Assembly (NCBI GenBank): GCA_018903185.1
Contig: JAHIQV010000195.1
Coordinates: 1 to 7,422 of the forward strand
DNA from: Gammaproteobacteria bacterium
Lineage (GTDB): Bacteria; Pseudomonadota; Gammaproteobacteria; Burkholderiales; Burkholderiaceae_C
DNA length: 7,422 bases
Reading direction: 5' to 3'
Part shown: positions 1-6,341 of the stretch, piece by piece
Position numbering within the stretch: the first letter of the stretch is position 1
Layout: every line of letters begins with the position of its first letter
The notes under the pieces: model-generated
Seen by the model: only the letters and a program-made list of their open reading frames with translations
Databases searched by the model: none
Told to the model about the DNA's origin: nothing
Translations under genes and position numbers: made by a program

Positions 1-29
1 AGTGACCGCATTCTAGAATCAGTGCTTTC

Positions 30-59
30 ACACCCCCCACCTCAACAGGCGGGGGGTGT
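30..59 (+). terminator. Hairpin terminator upstream of mfd
   Basis: A nine-base-pair perfect stem (30-38 pairs with 51-59, with six consecutive C-G pairs) is extended by three more pairs (40-42 with 47-49) around a CAAC tetraloop. The right arm runs into TTTGT on the plus strand, a short T tract typical of factor-independent terminators in GC-rich genomes. It most likely ends a rightward gene lying left of the window and insulates mfd. The minus-strand tail (GAAAGC) is a poorer terminator tail, so plus is preferred. If the gene to the left is instead transcribed leftward, this would be a leader hairpin. Confidence 0.6.
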
Positions 60-121
60 TTGTCATGGGATCTGCAGGACCCGAGGTCTTGCACCCCGCA
101 CCGCGCGAGCCACCAACGCCC

Positions 122-3100
122 ATGGAACTGCCCAAACTCACTCCCGGCAAACGCTACACCCTGCCCCGCCCGACCGGCGCCGCCGATGCGCTGCTGCTGG
201 CCCAGCTCGGTGTGCGCGAGAAAGCGGCTGGCCGGCTCACCGCCATCGTCACCGCCGACGCCACCGACGCGCAGCGCCTGATCGACGAGATGGCGTTCTT
301 CGCGCCCGGTCTGCGCTGCGCGCTGTTCCCGGACTGGGAGACCCTGCCCTACGACACCTTTTCGCCGCACCAGGACCTGATCTCCGAGCGCCTGGCCACG
401 CTCTGGCGCATCCAGCAGCACGACAAGGACACCGGTGCCGACGTGGTGCTGGTGCCCGCCACCACCGCGCTGTACCGCCTGGCGCCACCTTCCTTCCTGG
501 CCGGCTACACCTTCCAGTTCAAGGTCAAGCAGAAGCTCGACGAAGCCAAACTCAAGGGCCAGCTCACGCTCGCGGGCTACCAGCACGTGACCCAGGTGGT
601 GAGCCCGGGTGAATACGCGGTGCGCGGCGGGCTGATCGACCTCTTCCCCATGGGCTCGCAGGTGCCGTATCGCGTGGACCTGTTCGACGACGAAATCGAC
701 AGCATCCGCACCTTCGACCCCGACAGCCAGCGCAGCCTCTACCCGGTGCCCGAGGTGCGGCTGCTGCCCGGGCGCGAGTTCCCGATGGACGACGCCGCAC
801 GCGCCAAATTCCGCAGCCGCTGGCGCGAACTGCTCGACGGCGACCCGACCAAGAGCCGCGTCTACAAGGACATGGGCAACGGCGTGGCCACCGCCGGCAT
901 CGAGTACTACCTGCCGCTGTTCTTCGAGCAGACCGCCACGGTCTTCGACTACCTCGGCGAAGCGGCCACGGTTGTGCTGCACGGTGACCTGGAGCCCGCC
1001 TTCCAGCGCTTCTGGCAGGACACGCAGGACCGCTACCGCCTCGTCAAGGGCGACCCCGAGCGCCCGGCGCTGCCGCCCGAGAGCCTGTTCCTCTCGGCCG
1101 AGCAGTTCTACACCGGGGCCAACGCCCACGCGCAGCTCGCCATCAGACCCCGTGCCCCCACGCTCCCTGCTGCGCAGGGTTCGCTGCCCCCCGAGGGGGC
1201 GCTCGCCAGCTTGGGGCGGCCCGGCGCTGGCTCGGGCGTGGACGACATCGAAGACAACGCTTTCGCGCAGAAGCTGGGCGACCTCTCGGTGCTGCGCGGC
1301 GCCGAAGACCCGCTCTCGCGCCTGCAGGGCCATATCCGCAACACGCCACACCGCGTGCTGCTGCTGGCCGAGAGCGATGGCCGGCGCGAGAGCCTGCTGG
1401 ACTTCCTGCGCGCCAGTGGCCTGAACCCGCCGGCCTTCGATTCGCTGGCCGAGTTCCAGGCCAGCGACGAAAAGACCGGCATCGCCACCTCGATGCTCAC
1501 GGTCGGTTTCAGTTCGCTCGAAGACGGCATCGACTTCGTCACGGAGACCGAACTCTTCGCCGCCGGCCCCACCACGCGCCGGCGCAAGAGGCAGGAGCAG
1601 GTCAGCGACGTTGACGCGCTGATCAAGGACCTGAGCGAGCTCAACGTGGGCGACCCGGTGGTGCACAACGCGCACGGCATCGGCCGCTACCGCGGCCTGG
1701 TCCACATGGACATGGGCGAAAAGAACCCGGACGGCACGCCCGCGCTGATGGAGTTCCTGCACCTTGAATACGCCGACAAGGCCGTGCTCTACGTGCCGGT
1801 GAGCCAATTGCAGCTGATCGGCCGCTACACCGGCGTGAGCGCCGACGAGGCGCCGCTGCACCGCCTGGGCAGCGGCCAGTGGGAAAAGGCCAAACGCAAG
1901 GCGGCCGAGCAGGTGCGCGACGCCGCCGCCGAGTTGCTGAACATCTACGCCCGCCGCGCCGCGCGCCAGGGCCATGCGTTCCGCTTCAGTGCGCAGGACT
2001 ACGAGATTTTCGCCAACGACTTCGGCTTCGACGAAACCGCCGACCAGCGCGGCGCGATCCATGCGGTGATCCAGGACATGATCAGCCCGCGCCCGATGGA
2101 CCGGCTGGTGTGCGGAGACGTGGGTTTCGGCAAGACCGAGGTGGCCTTGCGCGCCGCGTTCGTGGCCGTGACCGGCGGGCGCCAGGTGGCCTTCCTCGCG
2201 CCCACCACGCTGCTGGCCGAGCAGCACTACCAGACGCTGGTGGACCGCTTCGGCAAGTGGCCGGTGAAGATCGCCGAGATGAGCCGCTTCCGCTCGCAGA
2301 AGGAAATCACCGCGGCGCAAAAAGGCATCGCCGATGGTTCGGTGGACATCGTCGTCGGCACACACAAGCTGCTGAGCGAAAAGACGCAGTTCAAGGACCT
2401 GGGCTTGCTCATCATCGACGAGGAACACCGCTTCGGCGTGCGCCACAAGGAGCAGATGAAGGCCCTGCGCGCCGAGGTCGACGTGCTCACGCTCACCGCC
2501 ACGCCGATCCCGCGCACGCTGGGCATGGCGCTCGAAGGCCTGCGCGACCTCTCGGTCATCGCCACCGCGCCGCAGCGCCGCCTGGCGATCAAGACCTTCG
2601 TGCGCAGCGAGAGCAACGGCGTGATCCGCGAGGCCGTGTTGCGCGAGTTGAAGCGTGGCGGCCAAGTCTATTTCCTGCACAACGAAGTCGAGACGATCGA
2701 GAACCGCAAGCAGAAGCTGGAAGAAATCCTGCCCGAGGCGCGCATCGCCATCGCCCACGGCCAGATGCCCGAGCGCGACCTGGAGCGGGTCATGCGTGAC
2801 TTCGTGGCGCAACGCTACAACCTGCTGCTGTGCTCGACCATCATCGAGACCGGCATCGACGTGCCCACGGCCAACACCATCGTCATGAGCCGCGCCGACA
2901 AGTTCGGCCTGGCCCAGCTGCACCAGCTGCGCGGCCGCGTCGGCCGCAGCCACCACCAGGCCTACGCCTACCTCATGGTGCCGGACATCGAAGGCCTGAC
3001 CAAGCAGGCCGCCCAGCGGCTCGACGCGATCCAGCAGATGGAAGAACTGGGCAGCGGCTTCTACCTCGCGATGCACGACCTGGAGATCCGGGGTGCGGGC

Positions 3101-3697
3101 GAGGTGCTCGGCGAGAACCAGAGCGGCAACATGCTGGAAGTGGGCTTCCAGCTCTACAACGAGATGCTCAACGAAGCCGTGCGCTCGCTGAAAGCCGGTC
3201 GCGAACCCGACCTGCTCTCGCCGCTGTCGGTCACCACCGACATCAACCTGCACGCCCCGGCCCTGCTGCCCAACGACTACTGCGGCGACGTGCACTTGCG
3301 TCTGTCGTTCTACAAAAAGCTGGCCACCGCCAAGAGCACCGACCAGGTGGATGCGCTGCTCGAAGAAATCGTGGACCGTTTCGGCAAACTGCCCCCACAG
3401 GCGCAGACGCTGATCGACGTGCACCGCCTGCGCTGCATCAGCGCGCCCTATGGCGTGGTGAAGGTGGACGCGGCGCCCGGCGTCACGAACATCACCTTCA
3501 AGGCCAATCCGCCCATCGAGCCCATGCGCATCATCGAGCTGATCCAGAAGAACCGGCACATCAAGCTCGCGGGCAACGAGAAGCTGCGCATCGAGCGCGC
3601 GCTGCCCGAGGTGAAAGACCGGGTGCAGCTGGTGCGCGACGTGCTGCGCTCGCTGGGGCAGCCACTGAAGCCCGAGGCTGCGCCAGCCGAGGCTTGA
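122..3697 (+). CDS. mfd: Transcription-repair coupling factor Mfd
   Basis: This is the cytoplasmic DNA translocase that recognises RNA polymerase stalled at lesions, pushes it off and recruits UvrA. The protein is 1191 residues, against about 1148 in E. coli. The UvrB-like N-terminal module includes the conserved LPDWETLPYD stretch near residue 75. The RNA-polymerase-interacting domain starts near residue 503 (GDPVVHNAHGIGRY at about 510-523). The superfamily 2 motor shows Walker A GDVGFGKT (665-672, Lys671), DEEH (766-769), TATPIPRT (792-799), STIIETGIDVP (from 905) and QLRGRVGRS (935-943). The C-terminal TRCF domain begins around 1050. ATG122 is chosen because conserved sequence (MELPKL) begins there. 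GTG56 and ATG65 are in frame but add unconserved residues beside the terminator. No Shine-Dalgarno sequence is visible before ATG122. The extra length is largely an in-frame repeat at residues about 343-372. All motor motifs are intact, so the gene looks functional. Confidence 0.97.
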   Translation: MELPKLTPGKRYTLPRPTGAADALLLAQLGVREKAAGRLTAIVTADATDAQRLIDEMAFFAPGLRCALFPDWETLPYDTFSPHQDLISERLATLWRIQQHDKDTGADVVLVPATTALYRLAPPSFLAGYTFQFKVKQKLDEAKLKGQLTLAGYQHVTQVVSPGEYAVRGGLIDLFPMGSQVPYRVDLFDDEIDSIRTFDPDSQRSLYPVPEVRLLPGREFPMDDAARAKFRSRWRELLDGDPTKSRVYKDMGNGVATAGIEYYLPLFFEQTATVFDYLGEAATVVLHGDLEPAFQRFWQDTQDRYRLVKGDPERPALPPESLFLSAEQFYTGANAHAQLAIRPRAPTLPAAQGSLPPEGALASLGRPGAGSGVDDIEDNAFAQKLGDLSVLRGAEDPLSRLQGHIRNTPHRVLLLAESDGRRESLLDFLRASGLNPPAFDSLAEFQASDEKTGIATSMLTVGFSSLEDGIDFVTETELFAAGPTTRRRKRQEQVSDVDALIKDLSELNVGDPVVHNAHGIGRYRGLVHMDMGEKNPDGTPALMEFLHLEYADKAVLYVPVSQLQLIGRYTGVSADEAPLHRLGSGQWEKAKRKAAEQVRDAAAELLNIYARRAARQGHAFRFSAQDYEIFANDFGFDETADQRGAIHAVIQDMISPRPMDRLVCGDVGFGKTEVALRAAFVAVTGGRQVAFLAPTTLLAEQHYQTLVDRFGKWPVKIAEMSRFRSQKEITAAQKGIADGSVDIVVGTHKLLSEKTQFKDLGLLIIDEEHRFGVRHKEQMKALRAEVDVLTLTATPIPRTLGMALEGLRDLSVIATAPQRRLAIKTFVRSESNGVIREAVLRELKRGGQVYFLHNEVETIENRKQKLEEILPEARIAIAHGQMPERDLERVMRDFVAQRYNLLLCSTIIETGIDVPTANTIVMSRADKFGLAQLHQLRGRVGRSHHQAYAYLMVPDIEGLTKQAAQRLDAIQQMEELGSGFYLAMHDLEIRGAGEVLGENQSGNMLEVGFQLYNEMLNEAVRSLKAGREPDLLSPLSVTTDINLHAPALLPNDYCGDVHLRLSFYKKLATAKSTDQVDALLEEIVDRFGKLPPQAQTLIDVHRLRCISAPYGVVKVDAAPGVTNITFKANPPIEPMRIIELIQKNRHIKLAGNEKLRIERALPEVKDRVQLVRDVLRSLGQPLKPEAAPAEA
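1147..1236 (+). repeat. Palindromic repeat element inserted in frame inside mfd
   Basis: This segment holds three consecutive inverted repeats. The first is CCCTGC-TGC-GCAGGG (1165-1179), the second GCCCCC-CGA-GGGGGC (1186-1200), and the third pairs GCCAGC (1205-1210) with GCTGGC (1226-1231). The layout and the words CTGCCCCCCGAGGGGGC and CTTGGGGCGGCCCGGCGC match, from memory, a repeat scattered between genes in Comamonadaceae genomes. Here it is translated as a low-complexity Pro/Gly/Ala-rich stretch at about residues 343-372 with no stop codon. The left junction carries an AGA arginine codon (residue 342), unusual among the CGC/CGT codons around it. It falls in the region expected to link the UvrB-like module to the following domain, where extra length should be tolerated. 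Confidence 0.7.
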
Positions 3698-3707
3698 TCT
3701 GCATCAA
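3694..3707. promoter_or_regulatory. FNR/Anr-type operator overlapping the mfd stop
   Basis: The sequence TTGAT-CTGC-ATCAA is a perfect match to the symmetric consensus TTGAT-N4-ATCAA of the FNR/Anr/Dnr branch of the CRP-FNR family. It starts one base before the mfd TGA stop and is centred at 3700.5, about 112 bases before the ATG of the DUF4405 gene, so that gene is the likely target. A weak promoter can be drawn downstream (TTCACG at 3743-3748, 17-base spacer, CATGTT at 3766-3771), which would put the box near -77, a class I-like but not canonical distance. The arms are too short and lack a T run, so a terminator hairpin is less likely. Confidence 0.7.
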
Positions 3708-3729
3708 GGACCACCGCCGATGGGCGCGG

Positions 3730-3747
3730 CGTTCACCTGCCGTTCAC
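3730..3747. repeat. Direct repeat CGTTCAC x2 with 11-base period
   Basis: CGTTCAC occurs at 3730-3736 and again at 3741-3747, exactly 11 bases apart, between the FNR-type box and the DUF4405 gene. Direct repeats spaced by one helical turn are typical of binding sites for OmpR/PhoB-type response regulators. The second copy also overlaps a possible -35 element (TTCACG). No regulator can be named from this sequence, and a seven-base repeat in GC-rich DNA can arise by chance. Confidence 0.3.
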
Positions 3748-3812
3748 GTGCGCGCCAAGAAACTTCATGTTGGCGCCGCACCATCGCGGCTTCTGAACCG
3801 AAGGGAACCCAC

Positions 3813-4319
3813 ATGAACCTGTCCACCCACCGCCCCTGGATCACGCCCGTCGTGATCGGCGCCTTTCTGCTCTCCACCGTCACCGGCGTGCTGATGTTCT
3901 TTCACCTCGACAGCGGTCTGAACAAGACCGCGCACGAGTGGCTGAGCTGGGTCATGGTGATCGGCGTCTCGCTGCACGTGCTGCTGCACATGCCGGCCTT
4001 CAAACGCTATTTCAGCCAGACCCCGGGTCGCGTGATCATGGGGGCGTTTGCCTTGGTGCTGGCGTTGAGCTTCATTCCGGCCGGCGGCAGCGCAGGCAGC
4101 GAACCTGGCTTTGCGCCACCTGTACGCGCCCTGGCCAAGGCCCCGATCACCGTGCTGGCCCAGGTGGCGGGCACCAGCACCGACGACGTCAAGACCCGGT
4201 TGCAGGCAGCCGGCTTCACCGTCACCAGCGACCAGCAATCGGTGGCGGACCTGGTGGGCGGCGATCTGAAGGTACAGATTCGCGCGATGAGCCAGGTGCT
4301 GGCACAGCCCAAGTCCTGA
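3813..4319 (+). CDS. DUF4405-type small membrane protein, possible heme-binding
   Basis: This is a 168-residue protein. ATG3813 is chosen because AAGGGA (3801-3806) lies six bases upstream and the hydrophobic part begins soon after. Three membrane segments are predicted by eye: about residues 10-30, 44-60 and 74-90. His31 ends the first helix, His41 starts the HEWL motif, and His55 and His59 (HVLLH) lie in the second helix. This spacing recalls bis-histidine b-type cytochrome folds and the DUF4405 family, whose role is unknown. After the third helix, residues about 95-168 form a soluble part, with two likely helices around VKTRLQAAGF and VQIRAMSQVL. The FNR-type box upstream suggests expression at low oxygen. 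An electron-transfer or quinol-linked function is my inference; the sequence itself shows only a membrane protein with suitably placed histidines. Confidence 0.75.
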   Translation: MNLSTHRPWITPVVIGAFLLSTVTGVLMFFHLDSGLNKTAHEWLSWVMVIGVSLHVLLHMPAFKRYFSQTPGRVIMGAFALVLALSFIPAGGSAGSEPGFAPPVRALAKAPITVLAQVAGTSTDDVKTRLQAAGFTVTSDQQSVADLVGGDLKVQIRAMSQVLAQPKS

Positions 4320-4327
4320 GCGGAACG

Positions 4328-4361
4328 GTCATCCCGGCTCCCGCGATAATTCCGGGATGAC
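4328..4361 (+). promoter_or_regulatory. Hairpin covering the serB start codon
   Basis: GTCATCCCGG (4328-4337) pairs perfectly with CCGGGATGAC (4352-4361) across a 14-base loop. The right arm contains the serB ATG (4357-4359), so in any transcript reading in from upstream the start codon would be paired. No T run follows, so it is a poor factor-independent terminator for the DUF4405 gene. The left arm starts nine bases after that gene's stop codon. Confidence 0.55.
4345..4350 (+). promoter_or_regulatory. Candidate -10 box for a leaderless serB transcript
   Basis: GATAAT matches five of six bases of TATAAT and lies six bases before the serB ATG, so transcription would start at or within a base or so of the start codon. 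No Shine-Dalgarno sequence is present before ATG4357, which agrees with leaderless translation. The -35 region (around 4322-4327, GGAACG) is poor. Confidence 0.45.
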
Positions 4362-5082
4362 TTCCACCACCGAATTTGCCCCCGGCCTCACCGTTCAGGG
4401 CTTCACGCCGCCGCTGAAACTCAAGGACTTCAAGCTCATCGCGTTCGACATGGACTCCACGCTCATCAACATCGAGTGCGTGGACGAAATCGCCGACGCG
4501 GCCGGCCGCAAGGCCGAGGTCGCCGCCATCACCGAAGCTGCGATGCGCGGCGAGATCACCGACTACAAGGAAAGCCTGCGCCAGCGCGTCGCGCTGCTGC
4601 GCGGCGTGACGGTGGCCCACATGGAGCAGGTGCTGGCCGAACGCCTGCAGCTCAACCCGGGCGCCGAAACGCTGGTGAAAGCCCGCAAGGCCGCCGGGCT
4701 GAAGGTGTTGCTGGTTTCGGGCGGATTCACCTATTTCACCGACCGGGTGCGCGACCGCCTCGGCATCGACTTCACCCGCTCCAACGTGCTGGAAATCGAG
4801 AGCGGCCCCAACTGCGGGCAGCTCACCGGCCGCATGGTGGACCAGGCCTGGGGCGACATCTGTGACGGCGCCGAAAAACGCCGCACGCTGCTGGAAGTGG
4901 CCTCCCTGCTGGGCATCGAAACGGGCCAGTGCATCGCCATGGGCGACGGCGCCAACGACCTGCCGATGATGGGCGTGGCGGGCCTGTCGGTGGCGTACCA
5001 CGCGAAGCCGAAGGTGCGCGAACAGGCCATGGTCGCCATCAACGAGGGCGGGCTGGACCGGCTGCTCGAAGTGCTGCGCTGA
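4357..5082 (+). CDS. serB: Phosphoserine phosphatase SerB
   Basis: This cytoplasmic enzyme removes phosphate from O-phospho-L-serine, the last step of serine synthesis. It belongs to the haloacid dehalogenase superfamily and has all four motifs: DMDST with nucleophile Asp31 and acid/base Asp33, SGGF with Ser121, Lys174, and GDGAND at 196-201 for magnesium binding. The helical cap lies between about residues 42 and 100 (CVDEIADAAG onward). At 241 residues it lacks the N-terminal regulatory region of the longer E. coli form (322 residues); only a short 25-residue tail precedes the catalytic core. ATG4357 is chosen because it gives this tail and sits just after a -10-like box. There is no ribosome binding site. 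The gene starts 37 bases after the DUF4405 gene with no functional link to it, which suggests its own promoter. Confidence 0.95.
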   Translation: MTSTTEFAPGLTVQGFTPPLKLKDFKLIAFDMDSTLINIECVDEIADAAGRKAEVAAITEAAMRGEITDYKESLRQRVALLRGVTVAHMEQVLAERLQLNPGAETLVKARKAAGLKVLLVSGGFTYFTDRVRDRLGIDFTRSNVLEIESGPNCGQLTGRMVDQAWGDICDGAEKRRTLLEVASLLGIETGQCIAMGDGANDLPMMGVAGLSVAYHAKPKVREQAMVAINEGGLDRLLEVLR

Positions 5083-5175
5083 TGTAGCCCGATACCCGCG
5101 TCTGCAACTGTGCGCTCAGCCGGCATGTTGACCCGTTCCTGCCCCGCTTCAGAGTCACCCGCTCAAAGGCGGTTG

Positions 5176-6312
5176 ATGCGGCTGGTGACAGGGTTCCTCG
5201 TCCTGCTGGCCCTGTGGTGGCTGCCGGTCAGCGCACAAACCCCAGGCACACCGGCTGACACCAGCACGCCGGATGAGCTGCATGTTTTCGTTCGCGAGGG
5301 TTGCCCGCACTGTGCGAGCGCCAAGGCGTTCCTCGCTGCGTTGGGCCCCGAGGACCTGCGCGGTGTGCACGTCGTTCTGCGCGACGTGAGCCAGGACGAA
5401 CAAGCCCGCAGCGATCTGGAACGCCTCTCGCAGGCGGTCGGCGCCTGGCCGCCGGGCGTGCCCACCTTCTTGTTCAAGGGCACGGTGCTGGTGGGCTTTG
5501 ACGACAGCGAGCACACCGGCCGTGCCTTGCTGCAACTGATCCAGCAGGACGGCGCCAGGCCCGCCGTTCGAGATCAGGTCGAGACACAGCTCTTCGGCCC
5601 CCTGAATGTCAACCGCCTGGGACTGCCGCTGTTCACGCTGGCACTGGGGCTGCTGGATGGATTCAACCCGTGCGCCACCTGGGTGTTGCTGTTCCTGCTG
5701 TCGCTACTGGTGCGCCTGCGGGACCGCCGGCGCATGGCCGTGGTGGCCGGCACTTTCGTCCTGGCCAGTGGCGCGGTCTACTATGCCTTCATGGCCGCCT
5801 GGCTGAACTTCTTCGTCGTGCTCGGTCTCTCCAGCACCTTGCGCGTGGTACTGGGAACCGTGGCGCTGCTGATCGGTCTGCTCAACGTGAAGGATTTTTT
5901 TGCCTTTGGGCGCGGCCCCTCGTTCAGCATTCCCGATTCGGCCAAACCCGGACTGTATGAGCGGATGCGCCGCGTCATGGCGTCGCCCACGCTCGGACTG
6001 TCCCTGGTCTCGGTCATCACGCTGGCGGTGCTGGTGAACTTCGTCGAGCTGCTGTGCACCGCGGGCTTCCCGGCCATCTACACCGCCGTGCTCGCGCAAC
6101 ACGAGCCGACCGCCGCCGGCCGCTATGCCTACCTCGGCCTCTACATCCTGGGCTACATGGCCGACGACGCGCTCATGGTGGGACTGGCTGTGAGCGCACT
6201 GAGCCGGCGCAAGCTCAGCGAGCGCGCCGGCCGCATGCTCAAGCTGTTCGCCGGCAGCGTCATGCTGTTGCTGGGTCTGGTGCTGCTGCTGCGGCCCGGC
6301 TGGCTGATGTGA
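5176..6312 (+). CDS. Redoxin-CcdA fusion: periplasmic glutaredoxin-like domain plus DsbD-like membrane domain
   Basis: This is a 378-residue protein. ATG5176 is preferred because AAAGG (5165-5169) lies six bases upstream and a signal peptide begins at once (hydrophobic 4-16, cleavage near Ala20). GTG5110 and ATG5125 are in-frame alternatives without these features. Residues about 33-120 form a thioredoxin/glutaredoxin-like fold with a CPHC active site (Cys43, Cys46) and cis-proline Pro96 in GVPTFLF. The rest has six membrane helices. The first contains NPCA (Cys166) and the fourth LLCTAGFP (Cys294), corresponding to the Cys163/Cys285 pair of E. coli DsbD that moves electrons across the membrane. 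Unlike DsbD, the redoxin sits at the N-terminus and there is no C-terminal thioredoxin domain. It probably takes electrons from cytoplasmic thioredoxin for periplasmic partners, the next gene being the obvious candidate. Whether it serves cytochrome c maturation, disulfide isomerisation or metal stress cannot be decided here. Confidence 0.85.
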   Translation: MRLVTGFLVLLALWWLPVSAQTPGTPADTSTPDELHVFVREGCPHCASAKAFLAALGPEDLRGVHVVLRDVSQDEQARSDLERLSQAVGAWPPGVPTFLFKGTVLVGFDDSEHTGRALLQLIQQDGARPAVRDQVETQLFGPLNVNRLGLPLFTLALGLLDGFNPCATWVLLFLLSLLVRLRDRRRMAVVAGTFVLASGAVYYAFMAAWLNFFVVLGLSSTLRVVLGTVALLIGLLNVKDFFAFGRGPSFSIPDSAKPGLYERMRRVMASPTLGLSLVSVITLAVLVNFVELLCTAGFPAIYTAVLAQHEPTAAGRYAYLGLYILGYMADDALMVGLAVSALSRRKLSERAGRMLKLFAGSVMLLLGLVLLLRPGWLM

Positions 6313-6341
6313 CCCCCTTCCTCCGCACCCCGCTCAATCCC

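Noticed and set aside
10..19. ATTCTAGAAT, a perfect 10-base palindrome whose TAGAAT reads as a -10 box on both strands
   Set aside because: No acceptable -35 box on either strand, and a plus-strand transcript would meet the terminator hairpin at once. Too close to the window edge to judge.
56..121. N-terminal extension of Mfd from GTG56 or ATG65
   Set aside because: The added residues begin in the terminator arm or just after it and do not resemble the conserved Mfd start; ATG122 opens the conserved sequence.
1108..1680. Long open frame on the minus strand inside mfd (190 codons)
   Set aside because: Antisense shadow of a GC-rich coding gene; Ser/Arg-rich translation with no recognisable domain and no start signal.
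1879..2799. 306-codon plus-strand frame within the mfd motor region
   Set aside because: Out-of-frame shadow rich in Arg, Ala and Gly; the mfd frame carries every helicase motif across the same bases.
3694..3708. TTGATCTGCATCAA as the stem of a terminator for mfd
   Set aside because: Arms of only five to six pairs, mostly A-T, with no T run; the match to the FNR consensus is the better explanation.
2830..3816. 328-codon plus-strand frame overlapping the end of mfd and the spacer
   Set aside because: Arg/Ala/Pro-rich shadow with no domain; it only reaches past the mfd stop because the spacer lacks a stop in that frame.
4222..5001. 259-codon minus-strand frame opposite serB
   Set aside because: Antisense shadow; His/Gln/Ala-rich translation is the complement of conserved SerB codons.
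5128..5156. TTGACC (5128-5133) with AGAGTC (5151-5156) as a promoter for the redoxin-CcdA gene
   Set aside because: The -35 box is good, but the -10 box is poor, so I do not call it; transcription could also come from serB.
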